Source: Cloeon dipterum
Lineage: Eukaryota > Arthropoda > Insecta > Ephemeroptera > Baetidae
Direction: 5' to 3'
NCBI RefSeq assembly: GCF_949628265.1
Contig: NC_088790.1
Span: 1,616,545-1,680,544 of the forward strand
Length of the DNA stretch: 64,000 nucleotides
Shown here: in pieces, positions 10,930 to 22,631 of the stretch
Position numbering within the stretch: the stretch's first letter is position 1
How the letters are laid out: the number at the start of each line of letters is the position of its first letter
Made by a program: the position numbers and the translations under genes
Notes under the pieces: model-generated
What the model was told of the DNA's origin: nothing
Databases searched by the model: none
The model's input: only the letters and a program-made list of their open reading frames with translations

Positions 10930-11520
10930 TCTAGGTTATAGGATTTGTTAGAGTAAACAACAAGTTTCAGCAACTTCTTGAACTCCGGATACTGAGCTTC
11001 ATTTCGCACCTGTTCAGGAAGGCGCGGTTGTACAAATCAAGCATGTATATCTGGAGATTTCGATTTGCTGCCGAAAAAACCTGAGTAGGAACAAAATAGC
11101 CATTCTTTGAACAAGTGTTGAGCTTCCCTGACCAACTGAAAATAACGAGTATATCGGCGCACGAACTTGCAGCATTCCATCAAGTTTATTGAAAAAACGG
11201 GCAGCAAATTAAATTTTTGAAAATAAGGCCGGGCAGACTGAAGCTGCTCTGGAGACAACCAATAACGGACTCCTGCCATCGCACGAATTAATCTGTTCTG
11301 AGCAACAAAAACATCTTCTCGCACTCTGCCGTGACACGAACCCCAAACAATGACTTGCGTACTGAAGATGGGAATAACCGAAAGCACAGTACACATTCAA
11401 CACCTGCTTGAAATCCACAACTTTCAACAGAGACATCACCATAAACGTAGCAGAATGCAGCTAGTTGAAATAGTTGGAATAGTTTAGGATAATGTTTACC
11501 TGGAAGGTTGCTTTTCATAA
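10930..11520 (-). mobile_element. Non-LTR retrotransposon remnant, C-terminal reverse-transcriptase region
   Basis: On the minus strand several frames piece together the C-terminal part of a Jockey/CR1-type ORF2. LLKVVDFKQVLNVYCA is followed by YSHLQYASHCLGF, then VFVAQNRLIRAMAGVRYWLS, NLLPVFSINLMECCKFVRRY and a final EFKKLLKLVV. This matches the usual ALFQSHLxYGIxxWG, VFxLQKRxIRxI and LPSLYIYExxxFV order. At least two frame changes are needed, so the copy is dead. The exact ends are unclear. Confidence 0.7.
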
Positions 11521-11615
11521 AGCATGTGTAGCAAATAAGTCATAAATATTCTTGTTTATTGTTGCAATAGTCAATACAATAAATACATTGAAAAGAAATT
11601 TTAAAAGCAAGAACC

Positions 11616-12045
11616 AGCTCAGTGGCTCGCATTGTTAAGGCATTCTCAGGAGTGTCAAAGCAATGGGAGGTATTTGAGCAGTTCGGAGATCTAATACTGG
11701 CTACCTAATGTCAGAGATGGTAAAAAGTGGTTAGTTTATAGTGACTCGAAATGCTCAAATTGCTCAACGGACTGGGGGGCGCACCGGCGCCGACTCACTA
11801 TACTTGCTGGTTTGCACCTTTCCAGCATGCGTGATTTGTGATTTGGCATCACGGGACGAATGTCTAGCGTTTCAAAAAAAAGTCCTCGGTGCGGAGGCAA
11901 GTGGCCCTTTCAATGGACTGGGTCCCTGTGCGGCCTGGTGCGCCCATGTTATCCGTTCGCGGTGTTATTGGAACCCGGGTTTCAGCATTCGTGCTAGTGC
12001 AGTGCGCGCCCTTCCCGGTCCTCAGACAGGGATAAAAAGAGCAAA
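11616..12045 (+). mobile_element. SINE-like repeat, near full-length copy
   Basis: This copy of about 430 bp is similar throughout to the copies near 8.3 and 51.2 kb. It begins near agctcagtggctcgcattgt, where agctcagtggc resembles a tRNA A box. It ends cctcagacagggataaaaagagcaaa and lies 260 bases upstream of the GPCR start. Confidence 0.6.
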
Positions 12046-12304
12046 CTTGACTAACTGAATATTAAAATTATATTAATTAATATTAATATTCTTTGCTTTC
12101 AAAATCTGTCTAGAACACGCATAATTAAAAAAAATTTATTCGGATGTCGCTCTTCCCGGAAAGAAATGTTTTGACTGAACGAAACAAATAAAATTAATTG
12201 AGAATGCAATGATTATTCTTATTTATCACATTCACTTCCTACTGATAATTGTTACTATGTTGATGCCTTTTTTCAAATCATTTTTTATCGTTTTCTCCTG
12301 CGAA

Positions 12305-14381
12305 ATGATTGGACTTTTACGCAACAGCGCTGTTTTATCAGCCTTGATTTTCAGTTTGGCCTCAAGCGAGAATTATTGTAAAGAGGACCTCCGGAGCAAG
12401 GTTACAAATGCAACGGTGCTAGGAAACGGCACCCTGCTGACTAGCGATGGTGTAAATCACCCTGAAAACACGTTTTGGCAAAAGGACGATCACTGGTGGG
12501 TCTGCCCGTGCCTTGCAGGCGTTTGCATCAGAAAATGCAGTCATGGTGAGCAATTTTTTAAAACCCAAAGTGTTTTTTTTAATTAATGTTTCCGTGTGCG
12601 TCTCTGATTTGCTTTAGAATCAAAATGAACAGAAAAAAAATCAAATTTAAAGATTTTAAATTAAACTACAAATTCAATGCTTTTTTGTAAATAACATTTG
12701 CTATTTCGTCTTATAAAGATATTTATTGCAGAATACGCGGAAAGACTTGGTTTGACCCTAAAGGAAGAAACGGCGAGGATTCCCGTCTGGGATAGTGACC
12801 GTGTGACGCACGCCAGCCTAGATAAAGCGTTTAGAGTGGCCTACAACCACAGTTGCGACGTGGGCTTCCCGCCATTGAGGGATAAAAACTCGTTTCGAAT
12901 ACTGGCTAACGGTTCACTTCATGCTGCGCACTTACAAGATTCTCCATTCAGCGTTAATCGATTTTGCGTTTTTCCTCTGGTTTCAGACTGCCAATTTCCT
13001 GAAAATTGACCTTTTGAATGACACGCAGCATTTTTCTAGGGAAATGACGAAATCGCAGCGGTCGTCTGTTTATTGCAAGAACAATACTCAGTCGTGCACG
13101 AAGAGCAGTACAGCACTTTGAAGTACACGTTGTACCCGCCATTTTTCATTCTCAGCTCCATTTTCCTGATTTTCACCATCGTGGCCTTTATGGTCACTCC
13201 GGAAAACAAAACTTTCCACGCCAAGTCTGTGGTTTGTCATTCCGGATGTTTGTCTATCGCCTTTCTCGGTTTATCAGTAATTTACTTGGCTGGGCCCTCG
13301 TTGCAAAACATGAAAATTTGTTCTGTTATTGGTAACTAAATTTTACTTTCTGTTCCTCTTGAAATTAAAACAACTTTAATTTGACAGTATATGGGACGAA
13401 ATATTTTATCATGACTGCAATTTTCTGGTTAAACGCGATGTGTATCGACATTTATTTTGCTTTTAAAGGGTAAGAATTAATGTATTTCAAAATTATTGTG
13501 TAAGTAGATATTAATAGTGCTACAAGACACCTTGAATTTAAGAAAAAATCTAGCTGATGTGAAAGTTTAGCTTTGCAGAACCATAGTTTCTAAGTCTTAA
13601 TTTTAACTATGAATATATATTTATTTTAGCACTCAGTGAATGAAGTTAATACATTAACTCAAACAAAACACCTTCAAATAGAGGAGTTTCAATAGCCTAT
13701 CGCAAACTTTATGAGCTATGAATAATTATTAAAAAGCCATTTAAATTGAAAATCATGTTGCAGACTGGTTCGATCAAGCATGAGCCACCTGAAGTTTTCA
13801 ATTTACGCTTGGACCTCTCCTCTATTTATCGAGACAATCTCAGTGATTTTGGACCTAACGACCTCACATCCCAAATTTAGTCCCGGCATCGGCAAAGAAA
13901 AGTGTTGGATTTCTTGTAAATACGTATTATTTTGCTTCAGCCGCGTTTAATTGAAATTAAAACTTGACAGCTTACTGGGGTGAGCTACTTTACTTCCAGG
14001 GACCGATTTTCGTTGTGCTGGTGGCCAACGTAGGCCTCCATGCGCGAGTCGATCCGCACTTTAAACAGGGCCAACAGCAAGGTGCACGTGCACAACAGAC
14101 ACGACCGCCAGCGCCTCTGTCTCTACCTCAAGCTGTCCTTGCTGATGGGCTTCACGTGGCTCACCGAGGTTATTTCTTGGGCGGTCGGTGGGCCCCCGGA
14201 GTACTGGTATTTTACCGACGTGCTCAATGCCCTGCGCGGAGTGTTTATCTTCTGGATTTTCGTCTTCTCTAACAAGAAGATGAGGAGCAACCTGCAGGAG
14301 AGAATGCAGAAGGGCAAGTTTGACGTCAGCGCCAGTGCCAACCTTTCTGAACAGCAAACTTCTGCTTCAACTGCTTTTTAA
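12305..14381 (+). CDS. Methuselah-like class B GPCR, one frameshift
   Basis: Exons 12305-12545, 12732-12979, 13040-13331, 13388-13469, 13764-13915 and 13971-14381 give about 474 residues. After a signal peptide ([20 protein letters not shown]) comes a Cys-rich ectodomain with Methuselah hallmarks: [29 protein letters not shown] and a final AVVC. A seven-helix part follows: [17 protein letters not shown] (TM1), [15 protein letters not shown] (TM2), [18 protein letters not shown] (TM3), [19 protein letters not shown] (TM4), [16 protein letters not shown] (TM5) and [17 protein letters not shown] (TM6), then TM7 and a short tail. Phases agree at every junction. However, the frame shifts by one base between LVANVGL and MRESIRTL, around 14030-14040, where the second frame is closed upstream by TAG. 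This is either a real loss-of-function indel or a sequence error. The internal Met at 12305 was preferred over 12209 because it gives a clean signal peptide. Methuselah-like receptors act at the cell surface; the ligand is unknown here. Confidence 0.8.
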
Positions 14382-15135
14382 CACTATTTTTCTCACTTTA
14401 GGAATTAAAGAGTATTCATACCCTTGGAAAATTCTCTTTGTCTACAGTAGCAGGCGAAAGGTACTGGGGAGGGGGTTCACGCCGCTGTATTCCGCGTGAC
14501 CACTTTTTGAGCGGTTAATCTGCTTTTAGTGTTTTCAATTGATTTGTTTGAAGCATGTAAATTTATTAAAAAAATATCCCGCCTACTTCAAAAAGACCAG
14601 GTATTCACAATTTCCTATTAAATTATATATTCATTATTTATAGATTAAAAGTACCGTAAGGCTAACAAGTTAACAGGAATCATGCATATTAAAAACTCAA
14701 CTCTCCATCGTGTACGCCTTGCACTGGGAAGGAAACTGTGCAGCTGCACAGTCGCTCAGTGCGGGTTACATATCATTTCGCTCTTTGGCGTCACCGATTT
14801 CAAAGCGCCTTTAAATATATCTCATTATCAATCATGAACAGAAAAATTTATAATACAAAATTATCATATACTATTTCAATACTAGTCAACAATTTTAAGA
14901 CAAACAAAAATTCCTCATGAACGAGATAAAGATAGTTTTAGCTTTAAGGAAATATCCGGAAGTAAATAAATATTATATTGTTTGTATTACTTAATCGACC
15001 CTATCAACATTGTTCGTGCGCAAGAAAAAACTACGTGTTGATTGGCAAGTAAAATTGCGATAACATGAGATACACAATTATGCTATTATTGCCTAGAAGG
15101 CAGAAGGTTATTAGTTAAATCACTCAAACGCTGGA
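14382..15135. other. Intergenic region between GPCR and second protease
   Basis: This is AT-rich sequence with ATTAAA just after the GPCR stop. It holds the presumed promoter of the downstream protease. I see no further gene or clear repeat. Confidence 0.3.
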
Positions 15136-16765
15136 ATGAAGACGGTTTCGCCTTGACCCTCGTCCTCGTCCTCGCGGCTCAGGTATATGTCATTTAATCT
15201 CAGGTTTTAAGACTTTGTAAGAATGCATAGTTTCCTTTGCTAAATTTCCCGAAAAGACTTTTGAAAAGTTGATTCTAACAAAACATTTTAAAATGGCCAA
15301 AATGAAGCTGACAACTATATTATAACTAAAAAATATTAAAATTTCTTCACAATTGCTTTTACATTAATTTGTGCATTCGATTTTCCTAGAGCAATTTTTT
15401 AATCCGTCAACTTTTGCAAGAAATTATAGCAAATTAAAATGTTTCAAATTTGTACTCTAACCATAACTATAACACGGGATGAGCTATTTATTTGTAAAAT
15501 TGTTGTCTTTATCAAACAGTATATGCAATATTGTTGCAAAAAACACAAAGTTGTACCGACTTTGCGTTTCCTTATATCAGTGGATATTTTTAAGGAAATA
15601 TGTATATTTACAATAGCTAGTACAGCCAATTCACGCAAATTATCGGCTATATTTCACCTTTTGTACCCACACAAAAATATTCATGAGAGGTAGCTGCTTC
15701 CGCACGTGATTTGAAGCTTGAACAAAACTATAATAACAATTTTCTTCTCAGGCCGTTGACTGGCACAAAATACAATCCTACAAAAACGCCACCAGGGCTG
15801 GTTTGTTAAACAATTCATTTTTGGTGGATAAAGAAAATATTTTTTTAGCAAATTCAAAGAACATCATTCGTGGACACGTCTCCAGCCCTGAATATTTTCC
15901 CTTCCAGGTTGCGATTAACATTACCGGCCGCGAAGATAAATTCTGTGGCGGATCTCTCATTAAGGAAGATAAATTGCTGACAGCTGCTCATTGTTGCTTC
16001 GGGTGAGTGAGTGACATGGCCACAGATAATAAAATTGTACAAAAGTATTATCACAATTTCAGAGGGAGCTCTTTCGAGATCCTCCTTGGCGCGCAGAACC
16101 TTCGGAGCACATCGATTACGGAACCAAACCAGCACGTTATCACGTCCACGAAAGCCACAATGCATGAGTGGTACAGCCACAAACATTTCCACAACGATAT
16201 CTGCATTATTCACCTGGACGACTGGGCTCGTGAGGAGGGAATTTCCACCGTCCGTCTACCCTCTCGCTCTCAGGTCAAAGAAACCTTTGCAGGGCACACA
16301 GCTACCGTCTCTGGCTGGGGAGGCATCTCAAATGGTACCGAAAATCCTTCCAGTGATTTTCCACAGGACTAAATTTTAATTCCTACAGCTGACGCCCCGA
16401 TCAATCCTGAGCTCAAGTATGCTGACGTCACCATCATGGACAATCAACACTATGCAGTTACGTCCTCCCAGAAGCAGTTGCAGACGAGAAGCGACTTTGC
16501 ACTTACAACCCTGACGGTTCGGTAATATGCGATGTAACGGGTTGTTGCCCCTTAATTATTATTTTTACAAATTTTGCCAACACAGGGAGACTCTGGCGGC
16601 CCGCTCACCATCACTGAATCAGACGGAGTGAAGACCCAAGTCGGAATCGCCAACTTTATTCCTGGAATAACCTGCGAAACGCATTATTATCCTGACGGCT
16701 ACGTCAGACTCACAGCTTACCTTGACTGGATCCAAAGGGTGGCTGGAGTCAAAATCCGCAGTTAA
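15136..16765 (+). pseudogene. Trypsin-like serine protease with intact triad but two frameshifts
   Basis: Exons 15136-15182, 15752-16002, 16063-16334, 16389-16533 and 16586-16765 cover a secreted S1 protease. The triad is present: LLTAAHCC, HNDICIIHL and GDSGGPLT. The mature domain starts IIRGHVSSPEYFPFQ (IVGG-like) after SKN, so activation would follow Asn rather than the usual Arg or Lys. The residues before GDSGG read SVICD, so the primary-specificity position is Val, which does not suggest trypsin cleavage. Two breaks are seen. The signal-peptide exon is one base short: after MKTV a shift is needed to read FALTLVLVLAAQ. In exon 4 the frame must change after MDNQH (about 16441-16455) to reach KRLCTYNPDGS. 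The gene is either a recent pseudogene or affected by assembly indels; all other splice phases fit. It is the paralogue of the dead homologue at 9299-10544. AATAAA lies near 16803. Confidence 0.7.
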
Positions 16766-17634
16766 ATCTCAAGCGAGCGCTATACCAAGGACCCCGCTAT
16801 TTAATAAATCACATTACCTATATTCCATACTGTTGAAATTTCTTTTAAATAGCCCATTCTAATTTCTAAAATAGCTGAGAATTCACTGTCTAGAAGATCT
16901 GGATTATAGCTACCTGACGCGAGGGTTTGATTTTTTCCCTTCTCTGATGATGAGTATGACTCCCTGCATGTCTGAGGGTAAAATTCATCCCATCAAGAAA
17001 TTGGATATCCTTAAGAAGGACAGCTTATGTTCAATATCCTCGGATATCCAATTTCTTACCGGGAAGCTATCCGCATGTTAAGACCTATGGATTATTTTAA
17101 AACCTTTAAAGCACCCTGAAAACCAATTAAAAATTAAAAAATTTAGCACATTTTCGACGACGATGGTGAAACAAACTTTCAGAATATAATTTTTCCCCAA
17201 TAATTCCACTCTCTGGCATTTTTCACCGAATGAAAGGAATTTTCTAAAATCAACCAACCCACATGTTGAATTGAAAGTAAAAGCGTTGATACCCCTATTA
17301 GGCTGGACTGCGCACGTTTCACACTATCAGCAAGCCACAGCAATGAAGTGTTGTTTTTTCCTCTTGCACTCTCTCCACTGTTCAGTCTGCTCCTTTTCCT
17401 TGAAATTCTCGAGTAAAAATAAGGGTGGTGCAGTGATTGGCGTCTCGTGCATTTGACTCACGAGAAACAAAAATAATTGTTGGCGTGCTTGGCTAGTGCG
17501 ATTACAGCCGCGACGAGAGAGAGAGAAAGAGAGCAAGAGCAGCGCGGGGGTGGCTGGCTGATGTCGATAGCAGCGCGCGTATGATTTCACATCCTGGAAG
17601 CCGCAGTTCTAGGCCACATACTTAAGCGTGCATC
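16766..17634. other. Intergenic region with a perfect short hairpin
   Basis: This lies between the protease and the Sushi/MAM gene. It contains a GGATATCC hairpin (16995-17057) and a GA-rich run near 17512-17535, just upstream of the next gene and probably within its promoter. Confidence 0.35.
16995..17057. repeat. Hairpin repeat with 16-bp perfect GGATATCC arms
   Basis: The left arm AAGAAATTGGATATCC (16995-17010) is the exact reverse complement of 17042-17057, with a 31-base loop. A related hairpin lies at 36436-36525, so this is a dispersed short element rather than a chance palindrome. Confidence 0.6.
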
Positions 17635-20600
17635 ATGAGACCAACAGGTTTGTTGCTCCTCGCGCTGCTTCCGATATTTTCCAGCGTGGTCCTAGGCCAA
17701 AGTGAGTACAAAATTCTCAGCAATTGAAATTAAACTGGACTTTGTTAAGAGAAAAACAAGGGCTGGTTCCGCTCCTTGTCCACGGCGTGCGGAGACGTGT
17801 CCATTCCGAATGGCGTCGTCAAATTGAAAGACTCCTTCACGTTGCAAGTCAAGTGCGATCGTTTTTTCTACCCTTACGGCCCCAGCACCAAGGTCATGTG
17901 CTTAAGGACCAAAAAGTTTTCTTCGCCTCTGCCGCAGTGCACTAGTAATATAAAAATTATACATTTCTCTGCGACGGTTTACCACCTCTTTCCTATAATA
18001 TACAGAACCTGGCTGTCCACTGCCTGGCGTAATCGAAAATGGCTACTGGAAAACGGAGGCGGAGCACAGCGTCTTGAAAGTTATTTGCAGCCCAGACTTT
18101 GAGGTGCACGAGACAGAAATCATCGTGTGCAATGGGAAAAGTTGGAGCGCCCCCGTGCCTTTCTGCTACCGTATTTGCCGCGCAACTGTTGCATAAAGCA
18201 TAAGTAAAGGTTAATTTGCAGCGAAAAAGCCGTCGTTGACGTGCGACCTGAGCTCGTCGGCGGAGGACCTTTGCGGCTGGCAGCAAGACGGGCAGTCGTC
18301 GGACACCTGGACCTTGCAGAGCAAAGCCAATCCGTACAGGCTCAACAACACCGGTCCAGACAAAGACGACTCAACCGCCGAACTGGGTCTGTAAACCACA
18401 TTCTTTTGTTGCCATATAATACGCGAAATATGGTATAGGATCTTAATTCTTAATATTATTTACATTTTTGGAATCTGCTCAGCGAGACGAATCGAATGAT
18501 GTGTCACTTTCATACTTTTCGTAATTCTCCCAAAATTCTCTTGCGGAAAAGTGTTGGAAAATCACGTGCAGCAATTAAACGGCTTGTCACAAATATTTCA
18601 CTTTTGCTAGGATAGTTTCCACTATATCCAGCTTTATTTTGGCTATTTCAAAATTTCCTTCCAGCAAAATTTTCAAACGGCTTTTCCGGAAAATTAGGGA
18701 AATGAAAAGAACTAATATGGCTGAATTTCAATAAATGTTTCATCTTTGGAATCTGTTCATCGAGACGAATTGATTGATTTACCATTTTCGCACATTTCGT
18801 GATTTCCTTAAATTTTCCGGGAAAATTGCGTGCAACAATTTAACGGTTTTTCTAAACAAGGTATCATATGTATAATAAAGCTGTTATTTGACAATTTTAA
18901 ATTTATTAATACGGTTAAATTTTTAAAACAGCCTTTCCGGGAAATCGGGAAAGGTAAAAATCTAAAGTTGTCGAATTTCAATAAATTTTACATTTTCGGA
19001 ATCTGCTCAGCGAGACGAATCGAATGTTGAGTGGAAAAGTTTTAATTTTCCGTAATTTTAAAATGTTTTAAGAAAAGAGTTCGAATTTGTTAATTGGTCT
19101 CTAGTTAAAATTTTGAGAAAAATTTCCAACTTTCCAGAATACGGTGAGCAAATTAATTTTGAATATTTTATGTGCAGGCAAGTACTTGTACTTGGACAAC
19201 AGCATGGCCATAGAGAATAAAACAATCGCCGTAGCTCGCCTTTACTCTCCAGTGTACGCGAAAAGCTTAAAAAACTGCTTTTCCTTTTCATACCACATGT
19301 TTGGCAGCGAAAAAATAGGTTTTCACATCATTGTATACTGTTGAAAATTGAGTGATTTTTCGCTTTTTATATAGGAACGATTCGGGTTTACATTGTAAAC
19401 GCTGGTCAACAAGTTTCGAACACAACGCTGCCGAAAGCGAATGTGACGGGAGACCAAGGCGACGCGTGGCGGCAATTTTACTTCTCCGCCACCACAAACA
19501 CCTCGATACAGGTTCAAAACTAAATTTTGATTAATTTTCTTTCGTAATTTTCTTATTTCAGTGGGTGATTGAAGCTGAAATCCAAGACGTGGAGAACATC
19601 TCCGTTATTGCCATCGACAACATGAAGCTAAACTTCACTGACTGCCCCAGCGAAAAGAGTGAGTATTCTGATTTCAAGTGGAAAAGATGTTAAAAATTTT
19701 AATGTCAGAACCGGAGTGGGAATTCCCGAGTTGTAAAAATCGATGCACGCACAGCTTGGAGACAAATCTGACTTTGTCCGTGTGCAGTTGCGCCGACAAG
19801 TGCACCATTGAAGACAACTGCTGCTTTGACTTTGAGGTTTACTGCAACGCTGCAGACGATGGTAATCAAATTTTATTACTTTGAGAAATACCAAACCGTT
19901 CTAAGAATAACATGGTTATTTTAAAATTTTAACCATTTTTAGTATCACGTCAGGATTAATAGCTACCAAAATTATTTAAAGGACTATGGATACTCACTAG
20001 GGTCACGTCACGTCAGGTACAGACCCTGAAGATCAATTTCGACCTTAATTGGTACACCCTAGGCCCTCTTGGTATTTCTAAGCAAATTAAATGCGAGAAA
20101 CATATTTCACGATCTGCGCATGAGCGGTTGAGCGGCGTCGAGCGATTGTTTTGTAAATTGCAAAGTTGTTCAGGATCGAGAACTAGGTTGGGCAGTGAAA
20201 ATTTACCTCAACCCGCAGTGAAGGGTTGCAGTATTTTAATAGAAATCGATTTTCGGGGTTTTTTGAGAAAGCGGAAAAATAGGGAATGCTTCAAACCTGG
20301 AAGTATTTTTGCATAAAATTTGCTATTTCAGACGAGGAAGAAACGACAGAAAAGGCCTCAACAGCAAAGCCGCGTGCCACCTCGACTGCCACCACGAGGC
20401 CGACAACTGTCAAAGCAACAACCCCCAGTACAACAACTGTAAAAACCACTGCAACAACCAAAACCACGACAGTTGCTAAAAAATTGATCACCACAATTGC
20501 TCCGAGAGCAACTACCAAACAGATTCGTGAAAACAAGACGACGGTGGTGACGACGCCGCGGAGCAGCCCGCCGATCGCGAGAACCACCACCAACACCACA

Positions 20601-21654
20601 ACTCAAACCACCACCTCCCCCGTCAGCCCCAAGCCCCATGAGTTGCCTGTCACAAAAAAAGGTCGTTCTCCTGAAAATGCTTCATTTGCATAGTTTTACA
20701 ACTTTTAAATCTAATTTAATTTTGATCAAATTTCAAAATCAGCTTTTTAACTTACCAAAAAGAACGGATTAAAATGTCGTCCTGAGTGCGAGAGGCATGC
20801 TTGGAAACTTTTAGTTTTCAAGATGCAGGTCGAAAAAATGCTGGTTTTACATTTAGGGAAAATTAAATTTGATTGATAAAGTTGATTTTGACCCGCGGAA
20901 CATGCCCTGCGGTTGACCCCGACATTTTTTTCTTTTAAAAAATTAAACCTGGCATCAGGGTGAACCAGGAATCGCCAATTTTGCAACACGAAAAATGCAG
21001 GTTTTTTCTCCAAAAACTAGCTGAAAACCCCCGTTTTAAACCCGAAAAAGTTATTATTCGCGCCAAAAGAGAGAGAAATTTTGGAATATTACGATGAATT
21101 AAAATTTTCCATCTTTTGATGAAGCCGCAGTGGCTCTGAAAATTCCTATTTCTGGTCATATCTACCATGAGAATTTTTTATCTTCAATAAAAATCATTGT
21201 TTAAAAAAATGCGCAAAAACCAGTTGTATGCAAATACATATGTATGCAGTGGGGTTTCCCGGAAAAAAACTCGGGGTTTTGCAAACCTTGGGGTGCAAAC
21301 ATAAAATACAAAATCCCTCCATGAATATTGAAAAAGTGTTTAGTTCCCTTTGACTGACTATTTAAAATAAAATAAAATAAAATATTGGCTAAAATCTAAA
21401 TAAATTTCTTTGCAGAGGACGAGAAACCTTCGCATTCGGGCTGGTTTTTCTGGATTGTCGGCGTCGTCGGGGCAGTCGTGGTGGCCATCGGCTTGCTGAA
21501 GTTTGTCTGCGGAAATTTCCTGCGGCGGCGCCAAGTGTTGGGCGAAGATGGCGAAGGGGTGGCCTTCATCTCGAACGACGCCGACGAACCCCAACTCGAC
21601 TTCACCCTCGCCACGCCAAATAATGTCAGAAAATTCGATTATGATGAACTTTAG
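17635..21654 (+). CDS. Type I membrane protein: Sushi-Sushi-MAM-somatomedin B-like-mucin stalk-TM
   Basis: Ten exons (17635-17701, 17750-17944, 18006-18170, 18222-18386, 19178-19318, 19375-19511, 19562-19658, 19709-19861, 20332-20661, 21416-21654) join in phase into 562 residues with no break. In order: signal peptide (GLLLLALLPIFSSVVLG); Sushi 1 (ACGDVSIPNGVVKL to PLPQC); Sushi 2 (GCPLPGVIENGYW to FC); a MAM domain (CDLSSSAEDLCGWQQD, CFSFSYHMFG, IAIDNMKL); a Cys-rich somatomedin-B-like module (SCKNRC, CSCADKC, CCFDFEVYC); a Thr-rich stalk of about 110 residues, probably O-glycosylated; an EDEK hinge; a helix (WFFWIVGVVGAVVVAIGLL); and a tail of about 50 residues ending FDYDEL. Sushi and MAM domains mediate extracellular protein contacts, so an adhesion, immune or matrix receptor role is plausible but not shown. 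I do not recognise a named orthologue. AATAAA lies at 21673-21678. Confidence 0.85.
18465..19060 (+). repeat. Tandem repeat, about 2.2 units of 250-280 bp, in an intron
   Basis: The phrase ggaatctgctcagcgagacg recurs, with changes, starting at 18470, 18748 and 18998, and the sequence between matches in order (aatttcaataaat, acggcttttccgg, gtgcagcaattaaacgg). It fills most of the 790-base intron after exon 4 of the Sushi/MAM gene. Confidence 0.65.
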
Positions 21655-22631
21655 GTGTGAAAAAGAGAAAATAATAAATTTTAATTCATTTCAAAAAGCA
21701 GGTGATTTTTCAATTTTCAATCAATTTTTTTCTCGAAACTTTCCGATTTAAATAGAAGGAACAAACCCTCGGAGCAGTTGAAGAGCGGCTACTGCCACTG
21801 CAAAGAAATTGAAATATGATTCCGAGAAGGCTCGCACGCACTGCGGTGCAAAAGACTGTTTCGCCAATCAGGAGGCAATGCGACAGAGATGGTGTTGCTT
21901 CCAAGGCTAGGTTTGGCAACCTGCAGCATTCCTGCCGTTTTCTGTATTTTTGATCAGGAAGGCATAAGAGCGCAGAAGGTGGGCGTGTCTGCAACTTGGC
22001 ACTAAACACACGCGCTCTCTCGGCTGCCCGATTGTGCCTTTTCGATTAGGACAACAGCAAAGGGCAGGAGGTGCGAATATGCGCTGATCCGCTCTCGCAC
22101 TCGCTTTTTCGTCTGCCTCGTCTAGCCTTTTCGACTAGGAATGCATGAATCGCCAAGAGGTGTTCTATGTGTATACGCAAAAATCACACATGAATTCGAA
22201 AATCAGTCATTGAGTGCCGACTTAAAATTATCGTTTTCAAATATTTTTGAAGGAAAAAAATGACGATCTTTTGTCGTAAATATTGGGACAAAATATTGAC
22301 AGCAAAAATTCTTTCCCAATTTAAAAATAATATGTGCTTCGGATTCCTCTCGCTGAGCCCAATTGAACTGATACCAAACTCTATATCCCGGACCAAGGTC
22401 AAAGGATACTGATAATTTTGATAATTAATTTGATTAAATTTTTGGAAATGAGCTCAGCTCAATGATTGTAGAATTTTGCAAATATGCTCAGAAGTTTTTC
22501 CATGACTTGTGTGAACATCGGTGAAAATTTCAGACAGGCGCGTTATCCATTTTCTTGTTTTTTTTTTTTTATTTTCGACTTTTCGAGCTTTGTAGTTTTT
22601 GTCAACTCCTAATCTCTGGTTCTAACCATCA

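Larger units (their letters stand above)
10545..12304. other. Intergenic region with LINE remnant and SINE-like copy
   Basis: This spans from the protease homologue stop to the GPCR start. It contains a reverse-transcriptase fragment on the minus strand (10930-11520) and a SINE-like copy (11616-12045). The rest is AT-rich sequence with no supported gene; the GPCR promoter should lie in its last few hundred bases. Confidence 0.4.

Noticed and set aside
20291-20639. Minus-strand Val-rich and Gly/Cys-rich frames opposite the Thr-rich stalk
   Set aside because: Mirror images of the low-complexity Thr/Pro coding exon of the Sushi/MAM gene.
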